Of a DNA stretch of 64,000 nt, positions 1-10,793 are shown piece after piece. The notes under the pieces were generated by a model. It ran no database searches and was not told the DNA's origin. It worked only from the letters and a program-made list of their open reading frames with translations. Source of the stretch: Cadophora sp. MPI-SDFR-AT-0126 (lineage: Eukaryota; Ascomycota; Leotiomycetes; Helotiales; Ploettnerulaceae); contig JAGMVK010000004.1 of the NCBI GenBank assembly GCA_020747065.1, positions 620,001 through 684,000 on the forward strand. Direction: 5' to 3'. The stretch's first letter is position 1. Every line of letters starts with the position of its first letter. The position numbers and the translations under genes are program-made.

Positions 1-1147
1 GATAGGATAGAAGATGAGGGAAGAGATTGACTGACCACTGGACCGCGGCGTCCTTCACGTATTAATACAACAGTAGCAAGAATGGAAAATGCGGCTAGGG
101 GAGGACTCGGAAGGTGGGATGGAGGAGGCCAGACAAGACAAGGAAGAAATCAATACTCTACCTTCGTACTCTACGCCTCTGGTCTGGTCTATTGCCCCAC
201 GAATCACAGAGCATCTTTGCGCTGCTGCTGAGCGACCATGAATTGAAATGCTGTCGCGGGGGTCGGGGAGAGGCCGACGAGGGGTGAAATACCCCACCAA
301 GACTAGGGATCTGCATGCGCACCAATCACGGCGATTCGAATTCGTCGCTAGGTGGAAATATCCCCCCACCGGAATTTTGGGGATGCAATTTGGGTGTCAG
401 GCGGGAATTAGGTGTTGGCGATTTGCTTAAACCTCGGAAATACTGTGGCTTTTTGATTGGGTGTACCTATGTTGCTTTGACCATAAGCGCAAGAAGCCTT
501 GGATGAAGCTTGTTCACTGCCTGCCCCTGTTGAAGTATGTTGACAAACTCAGGAAGCGAGCGACCGTCTTATCCGAAGACATCATCTGCCAGATATCTCT
601 GGGGAAGTTTCTCCGCCTCTGGGGTCAGTTAGATCCTCGACTAGTCCACACGATTTATCCGGGGTAACGTCTGATCTCAAATGGACTTCGAACTGCCGAA
701 AGTATCGTCTTGCAAAAATAGAGTCAGGAGAAAGTATCCCGCTAGCCAATCCTTATATTCTTACTCAACATAGCGGAGCCCCCTACGTCGATAGATCATA
801 CAATGCGCTTTTAATGCTCCTGACAGCCTGCCCTGTGGTATCTGAACGCCTCTTGCTCTGTAACATCAAGTCCAAATCTTCATAGCTGTCCCTCCCCTTG
901 AGGCCGACCAAACTGTGTGGTACACCTGATATTGAGTATCCCAGGACTTGCGAAATATTCCATATCTTCGTTACGCGAGGGCGATACCGAACACCGAAGT
1001 CCTTGTCCAAACGAAAGCCAAATCTCGGAGACAATCGGCGTTGGTTCTGAAGTTTCCCCGCAAAAATTTGGTAGTCCTACCATGAGTAATCCTAGCTTTT
1101 CATGATATTCTGGCAGCTAATCAAGATCATGTTACGACGCTCGTCGC
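1..1147. other. Left-edge region, no gene recognised
   Basis: Only short overlapping frames without domain signatures or consistent splice structure. It lies downstream of spt8 and presumably holds its 3' UTR plus flanking sequence of a gene outside the window. Confidence 0.5.
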
Positions 1148-3203
1148 TCACGGAGGAATTCCAATCTCGTATCCAATCAAAACCTCTGTACTGCTACCTT
1201 CCCATCCACGATTTCCCGCGGCTGAAAGCATATACCTGCAGGTCGGGTCAATGTGTAAAGCACTGATAACGCCTGCCCTCGGTGGCCCTGGCACGATCAG
1301 GAAAGGTACCGTAGAATGCTTGGCGGACTGTGGCTCCTTCAAATCATAAAGTCGGAGGATATCATGCGAGGCACTACTATGTTAGCCATGTATTTTCCCA
1401 GAGAGGGAGTAACTCACCATATCAGATGCCGTCCGTTGGGCATGGCTCGGATGGCACTGACTGCTCCACTCCCTTGGGGAAATTTGAAAGTCCGATTTGG
1501 AGTCTTCAGGCCCTTGTGCAGACTGAACTCTTCCACTGTGCCATTTCTTCTGCCAGCGTAGACAAAGTTTCCATCTGGGGACCAACAAGCTGCCATGCAC
1601 CAAGGGGGCACACCGGTTCTTGTTGAGATTCGTGCCACGGGGTCTGGCTGCCTCCTATCCCATATCCGCATTGTTCCATCCATCGAAGCGGCAAGAAAAG
1701 TTGAATCTGACGTTGCTACCGCATCCTGAGTTTCCGCCACAATCATAGGCACTGCAGGCACTGCTTCGACATGGTCTCCATTTGTCTCTGGTGCAGGAGC
1801 CGGTTCTGATACAGGATCTGGTTGTGCCGGGGCTTCGTCCATATTTACATCACCTTGAGAATCAAGATTTTCTTGATTGTTTAGCGTGGATGACTCGATC
1901 GCTCGGGAGAACTCGTCATCTTCGTCACCAAAGACGCCTCCAGATGGGGCTCCTTCGCCAGCTGTCTCCCCAAATAAGGAATCGTTGTCGCTGCCACCAC
2001 CGAACAAGGATCCCGCTGGTGATCCTGGTGCATCTTCGCCTCCTGGTTCGGTGCCATTTATGCCATTAATTCCATTACCATTTGTAAATGGCTTCTCGTT
2101 ATTGCTCGAAAAAGTTTCGCTTTTTGGGGCCGGTTCTCCAGACTCTTCTGGTACAGGTAGACTCGACGCCGGCCGTACTTCAATTGCGCATATCTGCCCA
2201 CCGCTCCCTTCGAACCCTCTTTTGACTTGACCAGTATTCAGATCCCAATCGTAGACGTTCTTGTCCCAACTTCCAGATAGTACAGACTTCTCATCCTGAG
2301 CCAGCGTCAAAACAGAAACCGCGGATTTATGCTTGAGCATGTACGCAATACGCTTCCCTTCATCATGTCGTACAGAATATAAATTGATAGCGCCCGATTC
2401 CAATCCAGAAAGCATCCACAAGGCTTGCGACTGAACAGCCAAGGAATATACAGGCGAAAATGGGGGGTCTTCCCCTGGGGCCTTTGCCAATGGCTCTTCA
2501 TTATCCCAGTAGCTCATCAGAACTCCTGCTTTCACCACGCTATCCACAAAAGGGTGTCTTTGCGCCACAGTGAGAAGTGTCTTGCCATTGACTGTGGCAG
2601 CTCCGTCATATTTTCGAATGTAACAATCAGAACCTCCCGAAAACCAAAATCTCATGTCCGGTGTCGCCGTGATCGCATTTATAGATGTACTCTGGGGTGC
2701 CGCCATTGTAGGAACAATATCGTAGGAAGATGCGGTGAGTGCTTCTGCGCGCACTTCATAACGAATCTTAGGCGATTGAAGAGGCGCAGAGGTTGGTCGT
2801 GGCGATGCAGATGTTCGGGTGAGGACTGGCCTGGGATGTGATGTAGGACCTAAGCCATTGACTTGACTGGCAATAGGTGTATCGTCTGAACTGGTGTTTG
2901 TCGTGGGAATGCTTGGTCTTCGAGGGCGCGCTGCTTGGGTATCATCATCGTCGTCTCCGCCATCCTGGTCATCATCTTGATTATCATCATCATTCTCTTC
3001 GTCGTCTCCATCTCCATCGCCATCTCCATCATCGTCCCCATCTACATCCATAGGTGCATCCACTTCGTTGTCGTCCACATCTTCATTTAACTCGTCCTGC
3101 TCATTGTCCGAGCTGCCATTGGACCCTGAAAAGTCAGCATTGAGCAGATATCATATAGAAAAGCCATACCCCGATCGTCGTCATCCAGGCCAAAGTCCGG
3201 CAT
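1148..3203 (-). CDS. spt8: SAGA complex WD40 subunit Spt8
   Basis: Predicted 656 aa in three exons: 3203-3170, 3125-1418 and 1376-1148. The start at 3203 begins MPDFGLDDDD and leads into a very acidic Asp/Glu/Asn tract (about residues 10-60). WD40 repeats follow from about residue 130 (for example FWFSGGSDCYIRKYDG and SVLSGSWDKNVYDWDLNTG), interrupted by a Ser/Gly/acidic insert, then DGTMRIWDRR and a C-terminal blade in exon 3 ending YEIGIPP. Acidic N terminus plus WD40 with a large loop is the known Spt8 layout. In yeast Spt8 works with Spt3 to control TBP delivery by SAGA in the nucleus. Introns have GTATGG and GTGAGT donors; the second acceptor is a tandem TAGTAG, so exon 3 could start 3 nt later. 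Divergent from the PNPOx-like gene. Confidence 0.9.
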
Positions 3204-3672
3204 CTTGGTCTTTTATAAAACTGTCATCCGTCTTCTGTTCGTGCCTCGAATTGGTGCTTTGGACCCGCCTGGCAGGGCTGAAGCGACTTTAAGTGTGACA
3301 GCTGCGCAAACACGTTGTCTGGCGTGGTGTAGCGATATATTCACTATGAGCAAACAGAGGTAGACAAGTTGATAGTAAAGGTTAGGAACGAATCACTTGC
3401 ACAAAAGTTGCCCAACTCGAAGAAGTCTGGTGAGTGAGTTTTGGTGTGGGGTTGCATCTGGAGCTCGAAGAGTCCAAGCCAGATCCAGGCCAGGTTCATG
3501 CGCCAGCACCAAACCTTAAATCATTGTTAGCGTATTTTGGCGGGGTCAAACTACTACTTCAACTTGCGATCACATCCAAAAACATCAGAAGCCCCAAGCT
3601 CTCTTCTTGAAATTTTGTTGAAGCATTCACCTCGATTGTATCTGAAGCCAAGTCTGCAGATCCAGACAAATC
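3204..3672. promoter_or_regulatory. Divergent intergenic region spt8 / PNPOx-like gene
   Basis: About 470 bp between two head-to-head start codons, so it must hold both promoters and 5' UTRs. No specific operator was identified. Confidence 0.5.
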
Positions 3673-4568
3673 ATGGCGACAGAAGTTCCCCTCAACTACG
3701 AAGCTTCTGCTGGAGCAACGCATCTTCAAGTAGCAGATTGCCTTCCATCAGAAGTCGTACAATGTCTACAGAATGCACGCTTTGTACGTCCAACTATGTT
3801 TCTAGCCTTTCTATGTGTATTTGATCTATCCTTGCACAAGCTAACCCTCTATCATAGCTCCATCTCGCGACATGCACAAATCTCTTTCCCCACGTCTCGC
3901 TCATGAACTACACCTACCTGCCCTCCTGTAAGTCATTCACTTCCCGATCCAAGAATACCACTCCATATTTGCTGAATATACTAACATTGCACCCAGCACC
4001 CTACAGCACCTCCCCCACAATCATAATGACCACCAACCCCTCCTCAAAGAAAACCATCAACCTAATATCCAACCCCAACGTCTCCCTCCTCGTCCACGAC
4101 TGGGTCTCCCACCGACCCCCAACAACCAGCAGCACCAACCGTCGCGGCTCAGGCGCCTCACGGACAGGTTCGCCCCCACCGGAAGCATCACGCTCGTCCC
4201 TCGCCTCACTCCTCCTGAACTTGAACACCAGCGCCATGAGCAGCATCTCCGCGACGATAAATGGCACGGCGAAAGTGGTGGAGAGAGGGACAGACGAGGA
4301 GGCCTATTATAAGGAGATGCATTTGGATAATAATACGTTTAGTGAGGGGGCTGAAGGGGAGGGAGCGTCGAATTTCTGGGGGGAGACGCAGGATGGAGGG
4401 AGGGAGATGTATATTGAGGGGGAGGAGGTTAGGGTTGTGGTTGTGAGGATTACGGATGGGAGGGTCAGTGATTGGAAAGGGGGTGTGAGGGATTGGAGTT
4501 TGAGTGGGGTGGAGGGAGGAAGTGCTGGAGGTAATTCGACGGCGGGGATGGTCAATGGTGTTGTATGA
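3673..4568 (+). CDS. PNPOx-like FMN-binding split-barrel protein (YLR456W/YPR172W type)
   Basis: Predicted 250 aa from exons 3673-3783, 3858-3927 and 3997-4568. The N terminus reads LPSEVVQCLQNARF, then LHLATCTNLFPHVSLMNYTYL across the first splice junction. This is the opening of the pyridoxamine-phosphate-oxidase-like family conserved in fungi, with a flavin-binding split barrel. A strand NLISNPNVSLLVHDWVS follows, then a Ser/Arg/Pro-rich loop (about residues 90-125), then a strand near EEVRVVVVRITDGRVSDW. Family members bind FMN or are of unknown activity; true PNPO activity is not shown. The last exon flips from very C-rich to very G-rich. Converges on pdx1 (589 bp between stops), which makes a vitamin B6 link worth testing. 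Confidence 0.82.
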
Positions 4569-5157
4569 GGTTGGGTGTTGGGGTGGCTTCAATTGGGACG
4601 GTTGTGGTAAAGAACGGTGTGCTTGGTTGCTCGTTATATGGCTATAAAGCCCTCAGAGGATTCTGCCTCTTGAAGCAGCACTAGTCAGTCTGCCTTGAGA
4701 CTTTGTGACTGTGGGAAGTCTAAGCAAGTCTCAAAGTTTGCTGACAATTGGAAGCATCAACAAATGGCTATCTGATCATCTTTCAATGAACCAATCCAGT
4801 TCGGTACTTAGAGATTGTACCAGCTTGAGAGATTCAAGCGGGATGATACTCTTCAGTGATATCTTGCTTCACTCAAGCTTCACCCACTCATACTTCACTT
4901 CATAAATGATGAGTCAATGGTTTAAAGAAGATATGCAACCGTTTATCTTGGTGTTGCTCTTAAAAGCACTACTTTTCTCTCCTTTGTTCTGACGCCAAAC
5001 AAAGAAAATAAAATTAAAAGCATTGAGAAGAGTTTAGATATTATCAAATCTAAAGAGCTCCGGTAAATAGCCCAGCTAAACGTATCAGACATAACAGTCC
5101 ATTTCCATTTCCTTTCCCTTTTTCCATTCCAATTAACACCATTTCCAAACCAAGTAT
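4569..5157. other. Convergent spacer, PNPOx-like gene / pdx1
   Basis: Gene-free stretch between two stop codons, partly AT-rich; 3' UTRs expected. Nothing else recognised. Confidence 0.5.
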
Positions 5158-6251
5158 CTACCAACCTCTACCCTGCATCTTATCCTTCGCATCCATCGTT
5201 CCACAATTCAACCCAACCATTGCCTCCCCCAGGTCCTCGCTTACCTCGGCCAAAACCTTCGCATCGTTGTAATGCGTAACAGCCTGCACGATAGCCTTCG
5301 CTCTCTTCGCCGCATCTCCAGACTTGAAGATCCCGCTTCCTACAAAGACACCATCGCAGCCCAATTGCATCATGAGTGCCGCGTCAGCCGGCGTAGCAAT
5401 ACCACCCGCCGCGAAATTGACAACAGGTAATCTCCCCAACTTAGCAGTCTCCTTGAGCAGTTCAAAGGGCGCCTGGATATCCTTGGCCAGTATCCGCAGC
5501 TCGGCATCAGACATGGTGCCTGCGCGCTGGATCTCAGCAGTTACAGTACGCATGTGTCGTACGGCTTCAATGACGTCTCCTGTTCCTGCTTCGCCTTTTG
5601 TGCGGATCATGGCGGCGCCTTCGGAGATGCGGCGGAGGGCTTCTCCTAGGTTGCGGCAACCGCAGACGAAGGGGACGGAGAAAGGGTGCTTCTCGACGTG
5701 GTGGGCGTGGTCGGCAGGTGTAAGGACTTCGGACTCGTCGATGTAGTCTACGCCAATGGCTTCGAGGATCTATTTTCTTGGAGATCAGTCATTGACCTTG
5801 CTTGCCTGCTGCTTTTCCTCACTTTGACTATTCTGAATACAGAAATGTCAAGAGACGGAGGACAGAACGTACCTGGCATTCAACAAAGTGTCCAATTCTC
5901 GCCTTAGCCATCACCGGAATAGTAACCGTTGCCATGATCTCCTTGATCATTTTCGGATCAGACATACGTGCCACACCTCCCTGAGCTCGAATATCTGCAG
6001 GTACACGCTCCAATGCCATAACGGCTACAGCTCCGGCCTCCTCAGCTATTCTTGCCTTTACATCGAAGTTGAGTCAGAAAGTCATTTCTAACTCAATTGC
6101 AGAAGAGAAAGCTTACTTGCTCGGCATTGACAACATCCATAATGACACCTCCCTTCAGCATGCGTGCCAATCCAGTCTTGACAGTGAAGCTGTTGTCGCC
6201 CTTCTTGGTGGCATCACCATTGGTGCTGCTGGTGGGGAGTTCGGTGGCCAT
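5158..6251 (-). CDS. pdx1: Pyridoxal 5'-phosphate synthase subunit Pdx1 (Snz family)
   Basis: Makes PLP from ribose 5-phosphate, glyceraldehyde 3-phosphate and ammonia supplied by the Pdx2 glutaminase, which is not in this window. Exons 6251-6117, 6055-5873 and 5769-5158 give 309 aa, the usual length. A short Ser/Thr-rich N terminus precedes [20 protein letters not shown], then [20 protein letters not shown] and [14 protein letters not shown] with the Schiff-base lysine. Next come the [13 protein letters not shown] loop with the second lysine and the C-terminal phosphate site [16 protein letters not shown] and [11 protein letters not shown]. An in-frame ATG 24 nt upstream (6275) would add 8 residues; I prefer 6251 by comparison with fungal Pdx1/PyroA. 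Cytosolic. Confidence 0.96.
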
Positions 6252-7112
6252 TTTGCCAGTGTGATCGTTGATCATTTGCTTGTAGCTTAGGAGAAAAGAT
6301 TGAGAATTGAGCTCGAGATATCAAAGACGATAGATAATTGAAATGTAAACAGATGCAGGTAATTCCGAATCAATGGAGTGAAAATGACTCGAATTGTATA
6401 TGGCGGGGTAGAAATAGAGGATTGGAAATTTTGAGTGAGCGTGGGGCCACTCGCATTGGCACTTGACTCACTGGAGTGAAAGTAAGCGTCACCTGGAGCC
6501 GTTGGAAGCCGGCCTTGCTCTTACTCCAAGAGAAAAACAACCGGCTACCCAAGAAAAGGGCGCGTCTTCTTGCCGACACCGACTTCTCCGGCCTCGGAGG
6601 CAACGGCAAAAGGCAGATGACAGTGATGACAGCTTGAAATTGGAAAGAGGAAGCGAGGCATGACTGGAATGTGTTTGTTGACAAAGAGAGAAGGTGGTGT
6701 CAGTCTTGACAGAAAAATGTACAAGGATAAGTAAGACTAATACAGTAGAGGGGGAGGGGAAGAAACAAAGTTTTTCTGATCTCCAATCCACCGCTTGGCG
6801 AGAAGGCTAGCCCCGATCTGTCGGGAATGGAGAGAATCATATGCAGGGTCCAGCCATTAATTTTCGGTGGCACTGTATGGCCTTTGGGATTTCACATCAT
6901 GGTTCGTCTTCAAGCAGGCCAGAACCTGGCTGTCAATCAGATATATCATTTCGTATAAAGCGAAAAATTTGTGATGAAGGGTATCCAGGTGATGATAACA
7001 GACCAAAACCTCCCGCCACCAGTTCCTTTATGTACATCAAACCAATATACAAAGTCCTCAAAATTTTCTCAAGAAAAGAACCGTGGAAAATCTGTATACG
7101 CCTCTCAATAAG
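6252..7112. other. Upstream region of pdx1
   Basis: About 860 bp holding the pdx1 promoter and the 3' flank of the desaturase gene. Small frames on both strands show no domain or splice support. Confidence 0.45.
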
Positions 7113-8491
7113 TCACTTCTTCGCAAATTTGACTTTAATCTCCTCCTCGCTAAACCTCCTCGTCTTCCTCCTCAACATCTCCGCCAGCTCGACCTGCGTC
7201 ATACCTATCTGATCACCAATCGGCACCAGCTGCTTGGCCAGATGCATGTAATTCTTCGTCAATACTCTGAATGTGATCTCTAGGTAATCGATGTTGTGAA
7301 AGACCAAGGCGCCTTCCTTTGAGTAGCGTTCTTTGGCTTTAAGGAATGCGTGTGGGTGGTCACGCCAGTGACGAAGCGGGTTGAGGTGATGAGAAGTGTG
7401 GTAGCCGTCGTTGAAACAAAAACGGTTGGACTGTGCTATGTTAATTCTGTATTCTGGGATTGCAACGGCCATCACCTCGAGGTGAGGTATTGACAACGGG
7501 TAGAGGAGAAACGACTTACGGGAACATCGATCAGAGTGATACTCGACCGAAAGTCCGAATTAGGCTCCACATCATCCACAAGAGCATGCTGGCCCCAATT
7601 CCCGATCATAAGTCCAATCCGCATGACCGTAAACGGAAGCAGGAAGACGAATAGTGCGGGCTTGAATTGCCATCTGGCAACGAGATATAAGCATGCGTAG
7701 GAAGATAGCTCCGTACAGCTGACTCTAAAAGCGAGATTGTATTTCCGTTTGCTGATGAAATATTTTGGGAGATCAAACCAACATAAAAGTAAGAATCGAG
7801 CTTCGTATTGGAGGAAACACCATATGGAATCTCGCTGGTAGCGGATCGTTGTTGATAGATCGTCAGGGCCATTGCCTTCGACATGGTGGGCTTTGACGTG
7901 ATGATAGTAATACGAATCCCAAGTATGGCCCATAAGTGGCTCGAGAATATATGGGAAAGCCCAGTCGAAAGCAGCGTATGGCTTGGCGAGAACTCCGTTG
8001 TTGTGGATATGGTTGTGCATCATGAGCGTGAAGCCGCCGGAATACCACACCGTAACAAGCAAATGAACGATGGCATGGAGATAGGTGAAGTTCCCAAAGA
8101 AAAGATACAACGCACTCGGTACTGAAGTGCAAAAGTACATAATAATGTGCGAGAGGAAGATCACATCTGTGTCATGGCGGACCACCGTCCTCGCCCACGT
8201 GATGTAACTGCTCAGAATTGCGGAACGAATGGAATTGATGGTCTTGTTGTCCAGGTCTGCGAGGTTATAATCCCATGTCGAGAATATGGTAGGTTGAAAG
8301 TCTGGATGTTTTGTATCGCTCATATTATCCAGGAGCTTGAGGGAGGGACGGTCGTCGCCCAACGAGGGCTTGGCTCCGCCCTTTACATCTTTGATATCGC
8401 TGAACAGTTCCTCGAGAACAATGTTATCAGACAGTGTGAAGAAGGCTTCGTCAGGTCCATTCTCGACGATAGAAGGTTCCGGTCCGCCCAT
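7113..8491 (-). CDS. Membrane fatty acid desaturase-like protein with three histidine boxes
   Basis: Predicted 429 aa from exons 8491-7520 and 7430-7113. For the donor GTAAGT after IDVP only the acceptor after CACAG keeps the frame, giving IDVPSNRFCFNDGYHTSHH. Box 1 is HNHIH (about residues 159-163), box 2 HVKAHH (198-203), box 3 HTSHH (335-339), and NWGQHALV lies near 298-305; these are the di-iron ligand motifs of membrane desaturases and hydroxylases. Hydrophobic segments lie near 110-132, 138-155, 232-245 and 278-296. The first 100 residues are soluble with no cytochrome b5 domain. The substrate cannot be told from sequence; a sphingolipid or alkyl desaturase or hydroxylase is possible. 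Probably in the ER membrane. Confidence 0.85.
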
Positions 8492-8833
8492 CGATGCTTG
8501 AACTTGGGAGAGATTCGAGTTGAAACCAGGATGAGGAAAACGCTTCGGAGGAGAAAGCTATTTGGAGATGAAACTTGGAAACCAAAACAAGATTGCGATG
8601 CAAAAACAAGATAGCTAACGATTATCAAAGCAGAAAAGTGAATGAGGCGGTGTCGAGGGAGAGTACAGATCCATGGAGTGATTTCTCAATGGCGCGTCGT
8701 CCGTCGAGAACTTGAGAGATCGAAAAATAATGACTGGGGTTGGATAGGCTTGACACGATAGAAGTGGGCTTTAATGGGCACTCGGACGACTCGGACCCTG
8801 AGGAAGCAAGATGCCGCTATTTATTTATGGCGT

Positions 8834-8855
8834 CGTTTAGTACTCGTTTAGTACT
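8834..8855. repeat. Tandem 11-bp direct repeat
   Basis: Two adjacent perfect copies of CGTTTAGTACT about 340 bp upstream of the desaturase start codon. Confidence 0.8.
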
Positions 8856-8940
8856 AGCCCAAGCTTTTCATTCCTGAGTCGTCTCGAAACTTTTCAACAC
8901 TTTTAGTTGAAGGGAGCGGTGACTATTTTAGTTGCCGTGC

Positions 8941-8958
8941 GACATAAAACTTTATGTC
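8941..8958. repeat. Inverted repeat, 8-bp arms
   Basis: GACATAAA and TTTATGTC separated by AC, a perfect dyad upstream of the desaturase gene. Confidence 0.8.
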
Positions 8959-9304
8959 AGTGCGTAGAATTCGAAGCTCAAGATCAAAACTTCTCGAGGT
9001 TTCTGTTTTGTCTCAGGAAAAAGTTTCGACATAAATTTTAATCATTCTATATTCTTCCCTTCCTACTTGATATTTGAAAGTCTGCTTGAATCTGCTTCGA
9101 AAGACTACTTTTCAAGCTTTGAAAACACAAACACTGGGCGGAGTTTGAATGTTTGTAAGCTGTCATGCCGTCATGATATAAAGTTGAATATCAGATTGAC
9201 ATACTGCGAATATTTTCAAGCCTTATTAGTCCATGCCAAAACGAGTTTCGGAGAGCTCGCGTATCTCGAAACTGTCCCTTCTTCATCTCATCATAAAGCA
9301 ATCC

Positions 9305-10346
9305 TCACTTCAAGCCATCCAACCCAGCAGTAGCAACAGGACCACCCCTCGACTTACTCACAGCCTCCGCACCACTTCCCCTCCACGCGCTCTCAATCAA
9401 ACCAACAATATGATCAAGACCAACTCCCTTCTTAACCTGTGCAAAAACCGTCGGACCTCCCTCCCTCATCTTCCTCGCATCCCTATCCATAACATCCAAA
9501 TCAGCACCCACGGCCTCTGCCAGATCAGTCTTGTTAACAATTAACAGATCGCTTTGCGTGATTCCGGGTCCACCCTTTCGCGGGATCTTGTCGCCGCCAG
9601 AAACATCAATGACATAGATGATGTAGTCTGCCAGCTCGCGAGAGTAGTTGGCTGCGAGGTTATCACCGCCAGACTCGATCAGTAGGATATCTGATGTAAA
9701 TTCACGGTGAAGATCTTCTAGTGCCGCGAGGTTGGCAGAGATATCCTCACGCACGGCGGCGTGGGGACAGCCGCCTGTCTCGATGGCACGGATACGCTCA
9801 GCGGGGAGGGCTTTGTGCTTGGTGAGAAACTCGGCATCTTCGCGTGTGAAGATGTCGTTTGTTACGGCAGCGATTGAGTATTTTTCTCGGAGGGCGTTGC
9901 AAAGTGCTAGCATGAGAGCTGTCTTGCCGGACCCCACAGGTCTGGAGGTGAGTTAGCATCAGTATGAACAATCAGATAAAGAAGGAACTTTGAAATGATT
10001 GTTGGAATTGAGATCAACATTCAAAGACAACATAATACCATTGTAGCCTGAGTAAACAAACATCTGGTCTCGTCACTTGACAAACATGTGGTTGAAGCTA
10101 CCCCGCCATACCCCGCCAACCCAAATTGCAGACTCCCAACAACTGCAGTTAAAGAAGCTCATCAACATACCCTCCGATACCAACAGTGAAAGCTCGCTCA
10201 GACCAGTCTCGACCCTCAATGATAGGCATCTCTCGTCCCATATAGCTTCCTGGTCCATCGAGAATCTCGTGCGTGTGGCCGTGATCGGGTGCAGAGTGGG
10301 AATGGTCATGCGAGTGAGCATGGTCGTGAGAGTGTTCGTGAGACAT
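9305..10346 (-). CDS. ureG: Urease accessory GTPase UreG
   Basis: SIMIBI-class GTPase that helps deliver nickel to urease with UreD/UreF. Exons 10346-10171 and 9941-9305 give 270 aa. The N terminus is a His-rich metal-binding tail, [16 protein letters not shown], followed by about 35 linker residues. The 229-nt intron splits the Gly run just before the P-loop [23 protein letters not shown], the [13 protein letters not shown] motif with its conserved Cys-Pro-His metal site, [10 protein letters not shown] and the NKTD guanine-specificity motif follow. An upstream in-frame ATG at 10388 would add 14 residues; 10346 is chosen because the His tail usually begins the protein. No urease or ureD/ureF gene is in the window, as expected in fungi. 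Confidence 0.95.
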
Positions 10347-10793
10347 GATGGCGACGTTCGAATTAGGTGTACTAGATGTTCTTCCCACGAGATAGACTGT
10401 AGTCAGGGTACCTATAGCTGTGATGAGGGAGTGAGAGGTTCACGAGAGCTTTGGATGCATTAGCGCGGAAGCTAAATGGTCACGTTTGGATATGCTTGAT
10501 CGGAGGAGCCCGACAACTCACTCTTGATAACTAAAGGTCAAATGATATACGCCTTTCTGCAAAGACATAGTTGGGTTGAGACTTAGTACTGTTCCGACAC
10601 AGGGGTGAATCTAAAGCCACATTTAACAAATCACTACTTGTAAGATTAAAGTAATCAAGTCTTTGGAAACGCCTTCTAAATGCATCCTATCCATACGCCT
10701 TGTTCATATGCCAGATGCCTGTCCTAGCATACAAATGCAGTCCTTAAAATACAATCCACCCCAGCCATGCAGCGCTCTTAATGCCCCATCTGC
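10347..10793. other. Intergenic, ureG promoter side
   Basis: 447 bp between the ureG start and the stop of the next minus-strand gene; AT-rich, no recognised element. Confidence 0.45.

Larger units (their letters stand above)
8492..9304. promoter_or_regulatory. Upstream region of the desaturase gene
   Basis: AT-rich 813 bp between the desaturase start and the ureG stop. It contains a tandem 11-bp repeat (CGTTTAGTACT, 8834-8844 and 8845-8855) and an inverted repeat GACATAAA-AC-TTTATGTC (8941-8958); half-site GACATAAA recurs near 9029. The regulator is unknown. Confidence 0.4.
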
